A stretch of DNA of 64,000 bases, from assembly GCA_028564925.1 (NCBI GenBank), contig CM053030.1, positions 379,313,833 through 379,377,832 on the forward strand, given 5' to 3'. Both the position numbers and the translations under genes were made by a program. The notes under the pieces are model-generated. The model searched no databases, was not told where the DNA came from, and saw only the letters and a program-made list of their open reading frames with translations. Origin of the DNA: Lithobates sylvaticus (Eukaryota > Chordata > Amphibia > Anura > Ranidae). This document shows positions 22,428 through 32,380 of this stretch, piece by piece. Positions within the stretch are counted from its first letter, which is position 1, and every line of letters starts with the position of its first letter.

Positions 22428-23111
22428 TTAGAGGGGGCAAGCCTGGACGTGCCACTCGAAGGGCTGTGAGTTCGGCATTTGGAGGCCCTCCACATCTGGG
22501 CCAACGGGCACCACATAGTTCCTGTTATGTCTTTTGAGGAAGTTGTGCAATATGCAACAGGCAAGAACTATGTGGTTCAGTTTGTATTCCGCCAAGTTAA
22601 ATGCCGTCAGGAACAGGCGGAAGCGGCTGGCCAGGATGCCAAAAGCGTTCTCCACAACTCTTCTGGCTCTGGACAGCCTGTAGTTGAAGACCCTCAGGTC
22701 CGGGGTGAGGGTCCTCATCGGGAACGGCCTCATCACATGGGGAGTCAACGCAAAACGCTTCATCTGCGACAAAGACGAAGGGGAGTCCTTCGGCATTCTC
22801 CTCTGGAGGTGGCAAGCACAGACTGCCACTTTGGAGACGCCAGTAGAACTCCGTGTGCGTAATGGCCCCACCATCCGATATCCGGCCGTTCATCCCCCAC
22901 GTCCACATACATAAACTCGTATGTTGCCGACACCACCGCCAACATCACTACACTATTAAACCCTTTATAATTATAATAGTAGGACCCCGAGTTGGGCGGT
23001 GGGACGATGCGGACGTGTTTTCCATCAATTGCCCCTCCGCAGTTAGGAAAGTCCCAACGGCTGGCAAAGTGGGAGGCCACAGTCTGCCATTCCTGTGGCG
23101 TGGAAGGGAAC
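22428..23111 (-). pseudogene. Harbinger (PIF-type) transposase, catalytic exon
   Basis: A DDE-type nuclease related to PIF/Harbinger and HARBI1. In order: TPQEWQTVASHFASRW, NCGGAIDGKHVRI (first Asp), NYKGFNSVVMLAVV, FVFVADEAF (second Asp), then RRVVENAFGILASRFRLF (catalytic Glu) and LACCILHNFL. A clean intron acceptor (TTTCACTCCACAG) precedes FPSTPQEW at 23111, so this is the downstream exon. The upstream exon is absent because the element is cut near 23275. Two frame changes lie at short homopolymers, near 22,897 (G run) and near 22,755 (T run). A minus-sense AATAAA follows the stop at about 22,340. Not functional as it stands. Confidence 0.9.
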
Positions 23112-23285
23112 TGTGGAGTGAAACAAGAAAAAAAAAAATAGTCACTTTGCACCTAAACATTGCAAGCAGATTAGACAATCAACATCTTGGAACAAGAGCA
23201 TTGTCTAAAATTGGAGGCTGGAAAGTATTTGCACAGAAAAGTAGAGGCTGGATGGGCCATTGGCAATAACTGGGGGGGGGGTGGG

Positions 23286-23591
23286 GGAAAAATAAACGTA
23301 TTCTTTGATCAACCACATATGGTGTATGGTGTCTTTTTGCCTGTCCGGACAGATGGGGGGGGGGGGGAAGGAGAGAGTTTTTTCCATTGACCGTCAAAGT
23401 CCAGCTGAGGGAAAGAGGAGCTGAGAGGGACATTACAGAAAACCTTACACAACCAGTGCAGTGGGCAGTAGATAGGCCAGCGGATGGTGCAAAAAGAGAG
23501 CATAGGGAGTTGGGGGGGGGCGGCGCCGCTGCTGAATGTAACAGTGGCTGCCACAGCTTCGCCCCCCCATTTGTGGCAGTTTGTGATGCCT
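23286..23591 (+). repeat. Duplicated LTR-plus-flank segment, copy B
   Basis: Matches 18397-18697 from GGAAAAATAAACG to TTGTGATGCCT with small changes and a longer G run. Because it includes the flank beyond the LTR and the CAACC duplication, it is a duplication of the locus, not a second LTR insertion. Confidence 0.88.
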
Positions 23592-24437
23592 GGGCGTGGT
23601 GCACCCTGGGCACCCACCCAGGATCAGCCCTGAGTGTCCGTGTGCGGACACCTTGCCTCCCCTTGCCCCTCTGCAGAAGGCGATGCCCATGGTTGTGCTT
23701 TACAAATTAACGCCCGCCAGTTGTACTGTGGCAGGTTGGCTCTCCTGCGCAAAACGCTGTCATTATAAATTGGCTCGCGCAGGCGCCCATCCCGCAGCAT
23801 GCAGTGTGCATGAGACTGCACCGACGCGGGTCAGGTGGACTAGATGTCCACCAGAGATCCGCGAACATGATTAGGAGAGGCAGAAGGGGGATCTGCCTTT
23901 GTAAACAAGGCAGATCCCATTCTGACAGGAGACATGTCAGAGATCTACTGTTCCCAGTGATCGGGTATAGTGATCTCTGTGATGTCCCAGGCAGCCCACC
24001 CCCCTACAGTTAGAATACACTGAGGGAACACAGTTAACCCCTTGATTGCCCCCTAGTGTTAACCCTTCCCCTGCCAGTGTCATTTTTACATTGATCGGTG
24101 CTTTTTTATAGCACTGATCAATGTAATCATGTCACTGGTCCCCAAAAAGTGTAATTTGGGGTCAGATTTGACAACCCCAATGTCGCAGTCCCGCTAAAAA
24201 TTGCCGTCATAACCAGTAGAAACAATAAAAAAAAGTCCCTAAATCTATCCTTTATAACTTGTGCAAACCAATCAATATACACCTATTGCAATTTTTTTTT
24301 TACCAAAAATATGTAGAAGAATATATATTGGCCTAAACTGATGAATAAATTAGTTTTTTGATTTTTTTTTGTGCCGTATCGCAAAAAAATAGCCTGGTCA
24401 TTAAGGGGGGAAGTCCTTCCAGTCCTTAAGTGGTTAA
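23592..24437. repeat. Dispersed repeat ending CTTAAGTGGTTAA
   Basis: Non-coding. It contains the inverted pair ATTGATCGGTGC/GCACTGATCAAT near 24090-24122 and ends in AGTCCTTAAGTGGTTAA. The counterpart end TTAACCACTTGACC appears at 29224. TTAA at the edge suggests a piggyBac-like MITE, but the left edge merges into the duplicated segment. Confidence 0.45.
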
Positions 24438-24562
24438 AGAGCTCAGGTGTGAGCTTACCCCAAAGGAATGGCACAAAGCCCTTCTACTTACACACAAATT
24501 TTCTAACTTGAGCTATGCAGAAGAAAACAATTACAAGGTGCTCACTAGATGGCTTAGAGACT

Positions 24563-24822
24563 CTGGGGGTTATTTACTAAAGGCAAATCGACTTTGCACT
24601 GCAAGTGCACTTGGAAATGCACTTGGAAGTGCACTTACTATAGATCTGCGGGGGACATGCAAGGAAAACAAAAAACAGCATTTATGTTTGCACATGATTG
24701 GATGATAGAAATCAGCAGAGCTTCTCCTCATTTCAGATCTTCCTCTCAGATCTACTTGACTGTACTTCCAAGTGCACTTGTAGTGCACAGTGGATTTGCA
24801 TTTAGTAAATCAACCCCCAAGT
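24563..24822. mobile_element. 260-bp MITE with long terminal inverted repeats
   Basis: Left TGGGGGTTATTTACTAAAGG...TGCACTGCAAGTGCACTTGG is mirrored at the right by CCAAGTGCACTTGTAGTGCA...TTTAGTAAATCAACCCCCA. No coding capacity. The whole unit folds on itself except for the central about 90 bp. Confidence 0.85.
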
Positions 24823-26087
24823 CTCCATAAACCATATTTTTCCTGCTACACTTGATATTTGCTGGAGGTGTGGAGGTGCCAAAGGCACTTATATCCACAT
24901 TTGGTGGGACTGTGAGGAAATTTGTCAAATTTTGGCATTGTATTTTTGACATTTAAAATGATTTATATAGCAACTCTTTGACACCGACTCATAAAATTGC
25001 ATTGTCCATTCTCCCTGGGTCGGTTGCTCACCAAAAAACACAGCTTTTACAACATTTCCTTTTATATGGTATGCAGCTGATGACCATGGAGACTCATGCC
25101 TTAGTGAAGTGGGTTGCACCAATGAATGACACTATGGGGAAGATTTACTAAAACTGGTGCACTGAGAATCTAGTGCAGCTGTGCATGTTAGCCAATCAGC
25201 TTCTGACTTTAGCTTGTTCAATTAAGCTTTGGCAATAAAACCTGGAAGCTGATCGGTTTCTATGCAGAGCTGTACCAGATTTTGCACTCTCCAGCTTTAG
25301 TAAATAACCCCCACTGTGAATGGAAAAATTGTTGGCCTTGGATACAAATACTATTTTCTAATATTTTACCCTATAAAAGGTGTGGATCTCTACTCTAACT
25401 GCTTTGAGAAGAAGGCTGTAATCTTCTCCTTTTCTGAACAACACTGTAGTTGGTGCCCCTGGGCAATTTAAAAAAAAGATGGACAGGGCAGTGCACATTC
25501 CACAAAATTACTACAAAATATTATAGGAATTATTACCCTCTCATCTACCCTCCCACCCACCTTCTTTCTGTGAAAGAGAACTTATGAATTAGGTTGGTAT
25601 GTGTTTTCAACCTTTCCCAGTGCACCTGCAGTATGCTGCAATGCACAGTAATGCACTACCACGAATTGTGGTGTACTGTGTTAGTAAAAACTGTGCATGC
25701 ACTATTTGTGGCGCATTTTGGTGCATTAGTCAGCCCATTTGGATGAATAGGCTACCTGAATGTGATCATCTTTATCACTGTACTCACTCCCTGGAATTCA
25801 TAAAGAGTGTGATAGATACTCTATAGGAATATGTCTTGTGGTAGTGTGACAAATGACAGAACTTGTAACAGACTCATGTTCATGTCGCAAGTATCTCTCC
25901 TGAACTGAGTTTTACAGGCAGAGAGTTGATTGCAACACAATCAACAATTTATTCCAACATGGTAGACGTCTTTTTTTACCTCCCTTTTCCTTTATCACTG
26001 ATATGGCATGTCTTTATTATTTTTTCTCAAAAATAGTTCCATACAGTAAAAGCATCACAAATAAGAACAACTTGAATGTGTTACATA
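24823..26087. other. No gene; one MITE and AT-rich sequence
   Basis: 25135-25313 is a MITE with left TGGGGAAGATTTACTAAAAC and an inverted right TAGTAAATAACCCCCA. 25600-25730 has repeated AATGCAC/GTGCATT words. No coding gene is supported. Confidence 0.55.
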
Positions 26088-26685
26088 CAGTATCTCACAA
26101 AAGTGAGTACCCCTCACATTTTTGTAAATATTTCATTATATTTTTTCAACACTGAAGAAATTACACTTTTCTACAATGTAAAGTAGTGAGTGTACAGCTT
26201 GTATAACAGTGTAAATTTGCTGTCCCCTCAAAATAACTCAACACATAGACATTAATATCTAAACCGCTGGCAACAAAAGTGAGTACACCCCTAAGTGAAA
26301 ATTTCCAAATATGGGGCGAAAAGTGTCAATAGTTTGTGTGACCACCGATATTTTCGAGCACTGCCTTTACACTCTTGGGCATGGAGTTCACCGGGGCTTC
26401 ACAGGTTGCCACTGGAGTCCTCTTCCACTCCTCCATGATGACATCATGGAGCTGGTGGATGTTAGGGACCTTGCGCTCCTCCAGCTTCCATTTGAGGATG
26501 CCCCATAGATGCTCGATAGGGTTTACAGTAGGTCTGGAGACAAGCTTGACCAGTCCATCACCTTTGCCCTCAGCTTCTTTAGCAAGGCAGTGGTCATCTT
26601 GGAGGTGTGTTTGGGGTCGTTATCATGTTGGAAAACTGCCCTGCGGCCCAGTCTCTGAAGGGAGGGGTTCATGCTCTACTTCAGT
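26088..26685 (-). mobile_element. Tc1-type transposon fragment (3' half of transposase)
   Basis: The left terminal repeat starts CAGTATCTCACAAAAGTGAG after TA. The direct-repeat motif AAAAGTGAGTAC recurs at about 26275, as in IR/DR-type Tc1 elements. The minus strand encodes the C-terminal Tc1 transposase: [12 protein letters not shown] with the second catalytic Asp, the neighbourhood of the third acidic residue (IEHLWGILKWKLEERKVPN), and CEAPVNSMPKSVKAVLENIG. A 4-bp insertion next to the third catalytic block (about 26525) shifts frame. The element stops near 26685, where a Penelope-type repeat begins, so the N-terminal half and right terminus are missing. Confidence 0.9.
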
Positions 26686-26689
26686 ATCG

Positions 26690-27600
26690 TGTAAAAAGAG
26701 GGGTGAAAATACTGCGCTAAACCCAGGATAAGTGTGAAACAAGAAGTGTGTAAATAAAAAGCAGCTAACACGCAAACAAATAAGTCCATATAGCAATATC
26801 AAACAAAAAATGTAGTGCTAAACAATTGTGGTTAAGCGAAAACACAAAATCACTTCATATGTGCTGAGGTAAACAAGAAGAAAATCAAGATAACCTGTAT
26901 ACATAAACCAATATAACATAAAAAATCACTAAAGTGATGTGAATAAATGATAATGAAAATAAATGGTGATGAACCAAAATAGACCAAATAACAAAAATTC
27001 ACATATATAGTGTCCAGTCTGTGGAGAGCTTTCTCTTCAAACACTGAAGTAGAAGGTGCGTGGTCAAATAGGAAGCGTGTGGTCTGGATGAACAAGGAAT
27101 ACACTTATAAACATGGAGGAAAAAATTCAGAAGAGAAATTCAGATGGAACGGTGGGTACTCTTACCGATCCAGGTGGACGCAAATACAGTACAGCAGTGC
27201 GTCTAAAAGGCTTGGAATGTAAAATCCCCGGTGATGGAATGATGCCGGACTGAATGGTGATACAGCAACTGCAGAAAAGGGGCAGTCTCAATACTATCTC
27301 TTAATATGATACAACTCCATCCCTATAATACATATAATACAAGACGAGTTGGCCCATGGGATTTTAAATGAGTTGCTCATAGAGGTCATAACAAAAAAGT
27401 ATAATAAATTGATAAAGATTTTTTTTTGAGTTTCACAAACATAGCCATAAATAAATATAAAAATAAAAATGAAAACCATTGAGAACCATAAGCTTGACCA
27501 TGGACACATTGGTTGCAATACTAAAAGTACATAGTATACATATACAACTTTTATACTCTACCTGTTTCGCGAGCTCTGCTGGCTTACTCAGGAGTAGATG
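26690..27600 (-). repeat. Penelope-type non-autonomous repeat
   Basis: AT-rich, non-coding. The TGTAGTGCTAAACAA block near 26812 matches TGTAGCGCTAAATAA near 11192. Its right end (5' in minus sense) carries a hammerhead-like motif. It directly abuts the broken Tc1. Confidence 0.5.
27560..27594 (-). ncRNA. Hammerhead-like motif
   Basis: Minus strand: CCTGAGTAAGCCAGCAGAGC, then TCGCGAAACAGG. CTGAGTA is close to the CUGAUGA core strand, and GCGAAAC supplies the GAAA core. Stem II is imperfect. Confidence 0.45.
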
Positions 27601-29223
27601 CATATGTGGGAGATCTAAAAAGACAGTAAGTATCTGTAAGATATGGCATGATGATTATATTACAGAAAAAGCATGTGGCCTCCAAGAGGCACTCAATACT
27701 CACATAAAGGTCAGTTGGTCCAATAGATTGATCATCCAAGGGAAAGAGAGGTAAGTGCCTTCACCGGGAGCTGAAGGGGCATGGTTCGCAGCAACCACAT
27801 AGGGAGCAGGTAGAGGGCGAACGCGGCGACAAGAAAAGGAGTGAATGTGATGTATCCTAGAGTGCCCCATGGTCACATATGTCGTAACTGCTAAAATAAG
27901 AATGTATATGTATCTAAATCAATTAACAAAATACTTGATAATGACCTGAAAGCATAAATGATGTGATATCAATATTGTAAAGTGAAATCCATAACATTGT
28001 GGGCATGGAAGCAGACAGGGGAGAATGTATGAAAGAAGGATACAAATACTGCAGCTGCTGACTTTTAATAATCGGACACTTACCTGTCCCAGGGTCCAGC
28101 GATGCGGAGGATCGAAGCCCCACTTGTCTCCCCCTCCACTCGGCGGCATTGTAACTGTGGGCGCCCGGCTGTGGCTTCACAGCCGGGCACCCACTGCACA
28201 TACGCGAGCCGCACCGTGTGCCGTGATTGGCCACGCAGTCATCTGGGACCTGTGACGTGTCCCAGATGACTGACAGGAGGAAGGGGGAGAGCTGATCTCC
28301 CTTCCCCCGCCGAGGGAAGTGACGTCAAGAGCCCAGGCACTGAAGGAGGCAGACTACGAGGGACCCCCTAGCAACAGGTATTTAGAGGTGAGTAAAAAAA
28401 AAATGTTCTCCAAATGTTTTGTTTTTTTTATGTACATTAATGCATTTTTTTTTGGGGGGGTGGAACTCCACTTTAAAGAAGTAACAGCCACCATGTATGT
28501 CCTAGTTGGATTGTTATGACCTTAGGAGGTTTAAAGGGCCAGTCCAGAGATTAGGAGTGGGAACAGGGAATGCCGGTGTTAAGTGAAAAATCCACATGAT
28601 TTCTTGAAGGTTTGAATATGATCATTTCCTTTAGGACTGCACTGACTGGCCTTATTTTCTACAATTGTTATCCAGGCTGATCGTATCCTACAGCATTTAC
28701 AAATGAAGGCCAGTGCTTGTGAATTTCATTTGCCAGGTGCACTTGCATGGTGCTGTATTCTGTGTTGTGCTGGATTATGTTTACAAACCCCCATGTGCAT
28801 AACTATATTATATCCTATTAATTATAAATAGCATGTTTACCCCACTGTTTTAATCTTTGATTACATTTTGGTCATTAGTTGAAAAAGTATGCTTGTATAC
28901 ATTACACAATGGCAAACAGGCTTGAGTAGCACATGAATCATTCAGGTGCATTTAGTACAAGTTACCGTTGTGTACTGTGAACAGACTCCCCAGCCAAAAT
29001 AAAAGTCATTTAGCTCTAGGGTGACCAGATGTGATAGCACCAGCTAGCAGATCTCACACATATTGAAAAGAATCCTGATCTCCGGTGCGCTAGTATATAC
29101 CTAGTTTTGAGGTCTGCCAGCAAATCTGTGCACAAACCTTTCCTAAGGAAAAATAATACATTTACATTACTTAAATATAAAAACTAATAACAATAGTGGG
29201 ACGGCTGAAGCAGTCCTACTAAT
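27601..29223. other. No gene; GC-rich repeat then AT-rich sequence
   Basis: 28040-28480 is a GC-rich dispersed repeat with a strong internal inverted pair (CGCCCGGCTGTGG...CCACAGCCGGGC-type words near 28160-28190, and CATCTGGGAC...GTCCCAGATG near 28240-28268). It ends GGTGGAACTCCACTTTAAAG, a TTTAAAGTGGAGTTCC-type MITE end. The rest shows no gene. Confidence 0.45.
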
Positions 29224-30080
29224 TAACCACTTGACCATTGGAAGGTTTTACCCCTTTATGACCAGGGCACTATTTGCTATTCAGCAGTGAGCAGCTATTT
29301 ATAGCATTTTGTTTCACACAAATAAATACTAAAAAGTTTGAAAAAAACATGCTTTTCTTAATTTATGTTTTGCAAACAAATAATCTTTCTTCATAAATTT
29401 AGGCCAAAATGTAGTCCACTACATTTCTTTGGTAAAAATAACCCATATCAGTGTATATTATTTAGTCTGTGTGAAAGTTATAATGTCTACAAACTATGGT
29501 TTATATAGTTAAAAATCGATCAATCCTGATGTACAGGGGGTTTATTAGGGACTGTCCTCCTGTTTGTAATTCGGAAATGTTGGTTAAGTCGGCCGCGCAT
29601 GCACAGAACGACAATTACGGACATTTCCGCTGTTCCGTCGAATGCCGTTCTGCGCATGCGCGGCAAATTACGGACACTTCCGATGTTTTCCATCATTTTC
29701 CGAGGCTCCGTCTGGCTGCGCATGCGCAGAACAGACGATGTCCGCGCAAAATGGCAGAGGGTCCCTGCAGCGCCCGGTTTGTAAGTAGGAGATGTTAGTA
29801 GGTCGGGCGTTCGTAAGTCGGGGACCCCCTGTACTGACTGCCTCATTTCTTAAGGCCCTAAAATGTCAGGATAGCTTAAATATCCTCCAAATTACCCTTT
29901 TTTGGAAAGTAGGCAATCCAAGGTATTTAGTAAGAGGCATGGTGTGTTGTATTTTTTTGGCAGAATTTTTTTGGAAAATGAAGAAATTACATTTTTATTT
30001 TTTTTATTTTACATACTGTCCCCAGTGCAGTACAACATCATCATATGACTGGTATGGCAGTGATCATGGATATTGACTGC
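29224..30080. repeat. Dispersed repeat, copy 1 (hosts a MITE)
   Basis: Starts TTAACCACTTGACC. Blocks GTGTGAAAGTTATAATGTCT, AATCAATCCTGATGTA-type, CCCTAAAATGTCAGGATAG and GGAAAGTAGGCAATCCAAGG have counterparts in the same order at 43710-44400. Each copy serves as the empty site for the insertion in the other. Confidence 0.75.
29534..29831. mobile_element. 298-bp MITE with TA target duplication
   Basis: Ends CAGGGGGT...ACCCCCTG, flanked by TA on both sides (29532-29533 and 29832-29833). The paralogous sequence at about 43850 reads GATGTACTGAC without the insert, so the target was TA. Internal inverted GCGCATGCGC-containing words. No coding capacity. Confidence 0.85.
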
Positions 30081-30441
30081 TGACAGTATGTAAAAAAAAT
30101 ATAATAGCATTACATTTTTTTTATATTTTTTACAAACCTCACCATAGTGACACTGTACTACTCTGGGGGGTGATCAGGGTTTTTTTTTGTTACACCTTGA
30201 TTGCTTGTTACAGTGATGATCACTGTAACAGCAATTGCTTGAACTGTCATGAATGGCTTTCATTCATGACTCATTGTTTATTATTGTGATGCTGTGATTG
30301 GCCCACAGCAATCACATGGTACAGGGTGCTGTGATTGGCCCAGGTACCACTGGTGAACACAGATTACACACAGGAGTAAACAATGATGTCATGAATGGAT
30401 TCCATGCATGATTCTTGTTTACTACATGACATGTAATCTAA

Positions 30442-30850
30442 AGCCTCATACACACGATCGGACCGTGGACCAACTTTCCCGTGGATTTTTGTCCAAAGGG
30501 CGTTGGCCCCAAGTTGGTATTGCATACACACGGCAGGACTTTTTCAGCCAACTTTCACCAAATCACTTGGTTTTTCTGCTCTTTACCGCCACCTTTGGTC
30601 AACTTCTGTATTGTTGTCTGATCTTTTGCATTGGTTTGTACAAAAGTCCGTTGGTTTTGTGTACACACGGTCGGACTTTGGTCCATCGGACTTTTGTTGG
30701 CAGAAAGTTGGTCCGTTCGCACAGCCAACAAAAGTCCGATCAAACCTGGAAAAAGTTGGTCCGATGGAGCGTACACACGGTCGGATGTTGGTCCAAAACA
30801 GCTAATTTGCATGTTGGTTGTCAAAAAGTCTGATCGTGTGTATGGGCCTT
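30442..30850. mobile_element. Harbinger-type MITE, ACACACGATCGG ends
   Basis: Left AGCCTCATACACACGATCGG is mirrored by GATCGTGTGTATGGGCCT on the right. Internal ACACACGGTCGGACTTTGG-type words are repeated in both orientations. About 410 bp, no coding capacity. It belongs to the same end family as the left end of the 18698 Harbinger element. Confidence 0.8.
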
Positions 30851-31288
30851 TATAGTGATCACATGGTATCTAAGCCAGTCACAATGGCCCGATACTGAGC
30901 ACTGCAATCCTCTGTGTCCACCGGTGGCTGCAGCACACCCCAGGGAAGGCACTCAGTGAGCATGAGCAGGTATGTCGCAATGCCTGAGGGAGCCCCCTAC
31001 CAGTAGTAAATGTACTGCTGTCAGTCAGCAAGTACATGCAAACAGCCAGACAATGTCAGCCTGTCATTGATTTTTACAGTCTTCCTGTCTGCAGCTGATC
31101 ACTAACACCTAGCCACACTCACAGCAAGAAAACAGCTGATCTTGGCGGTGTACGCCTTCAACAGCCATGTGATTGAGGCCCTAAAAGTAGTTTTTAAATG
31201 CAAGCAGTGTAAGTGCCTGAATATTGTATAAAGACAGTGTAGTGCGAATATTAAAAACAGACAAAGTCTGACAAGATACACATATATA

Positions 31289-31325
<37 letters not shown>

Positions 31326-31849
31326 GCACAATGAAAGATAAACATAGAAATGGGCAAAGCAATCAGACAACCAGAGCTGGTCAGATAAGTCCATCCTTGA
31401 GTGGAGACCAGTAGTTGCTGGTGCTCATAAAGAAAGATGTGACAAAGAGAACTTCACCCTCAAACCACATGGATAGCCTTTTACCCAGGGCCGTCTTTAA
31501 GGCAGGGCAAAAGGGGCAGCTGCCCTGGGCCCTGTCATTGTTGTGGGGCCTAAAGCAGCTGCCTCATACTTGCCAACTATCCCAGTTTAAATTCCCTTGT
31601 CCCTTGAAGTTTTAGTCCTGTGCTGTGTCCTGATATCTCAGTGCGAAGTGCTGGTACTAATGCTGCTCAGCTCTGCCCTATTGTTGTGTACGGATGTACA
31701 GACTCACCTGCAGACCCTGTGTTTACATGTAAATAACTGACATTCATATGTAAATAGCGGCGGCATTACTAAGTAAATAGCTGCGGCCAGCGGCATTGAT
31801 ATGTAAATAAAGGCGGCATTCATATGTATGTCATGCTCCCCTGCAATGA

Positions 31850-31970
31850 AGTGATGATGTGCTGTAACCTCTAGCAACTAATGAGTGAGCCGTAATGTGT
31901 GCTGTAACCTCTAGCAACCAGTCAGTAAGCAGTAATGATATGCTGTAACGGCTGGCAACCAATCGCAATT
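31850..31970 (+). repeat. Three-copy tandem repeat, about 42 bp
   Basis: Copies of GTGCTGTAACCTCTAGCAAC followed by CAxTxAGTxAGC at about 31857, 31899 and 31941, with increasing divergence. Confidence 0.65.
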
Positions 31971-32334
31971 GCTGCCTGATCTGATACAGTAAACTGATTT
32001 TAAGTCTAGCTGCTATTTATTGTATGTCTCAGAGAAGGTGGAGAGTGAAATTGCATGGGGGGGGGGGGCAAGAATTTTACTTGGCATCTGCCTTTTAGAG
32101 CCCACTTTACAAAGCTCAAACTGGGAGAAGGAATACCATCACAAGGAGCCATTTAGTAGCATTTCAGTGCAAGGAGAATGCTAACAAGGGGAGAGCACAT
32201 AGTGATTAAGGGGTGAGTTCATCAGTTTCTCCTTTCACTGTCCAGTTGCTGACTGTGGGGAAAGAGGAGACATTTAAGTGTTACTGCAACAGGATAATAT
32301 TATATTTCCTATCCTGCTACACAGGGCCTTGGCG

Positions 32335-32380
32335 TGATCCCCATGACTCTACTCCGGGGGGCAGAGTGAAACGCGTTGGG
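32335..32380 (+). ncRNA. Hammerhead-like motif, diverged
   Basis: Plus strand: GTGATCCCCATG, a hairpin with CTCT/AGAG arms, then TGAAACGCGTTGGGGC. The GAAACGCGTTGG block is the best-preserved part. Confidence 0.38.

Larger units (their letters stand above)
18698..23275. mobile_element. Harbinger-type DNA transposon, right end truncated
   Basis: The left end has the subterminal sequence CCCCATACACACGGTCGGAC, followed by repeated GTCCGATCGGAC-like motifs to about 18930. This end type is shared with other ACACACGG MITEs here (30442, 43951). Internal genes are a Myb/SANT-like exon on plus (20043-20291) and a PIF/Harbinger nuclease on minus (22428-23111). No matching right terminal repeat is found: the sequence runs into the duplicated LTR segment at 23286, and the transposase 5' exon is missing. 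The element therefore appears cut on the right. Contains a foldback (21351-21599) and a small MITE (21925-22038). Confidence 0.8.

Noticed and set aside
23286-23445. Solo LTR
   Set aside because: Only the last about 160 bp of the LTR is present, and it continues into the same flank as the 3' LTR, so it is a segment duplication.
31850-31970. CRISPR-like spacing
   Set aside because: Eukaryotic tandem repeat with diverged copies and no unique spacers.
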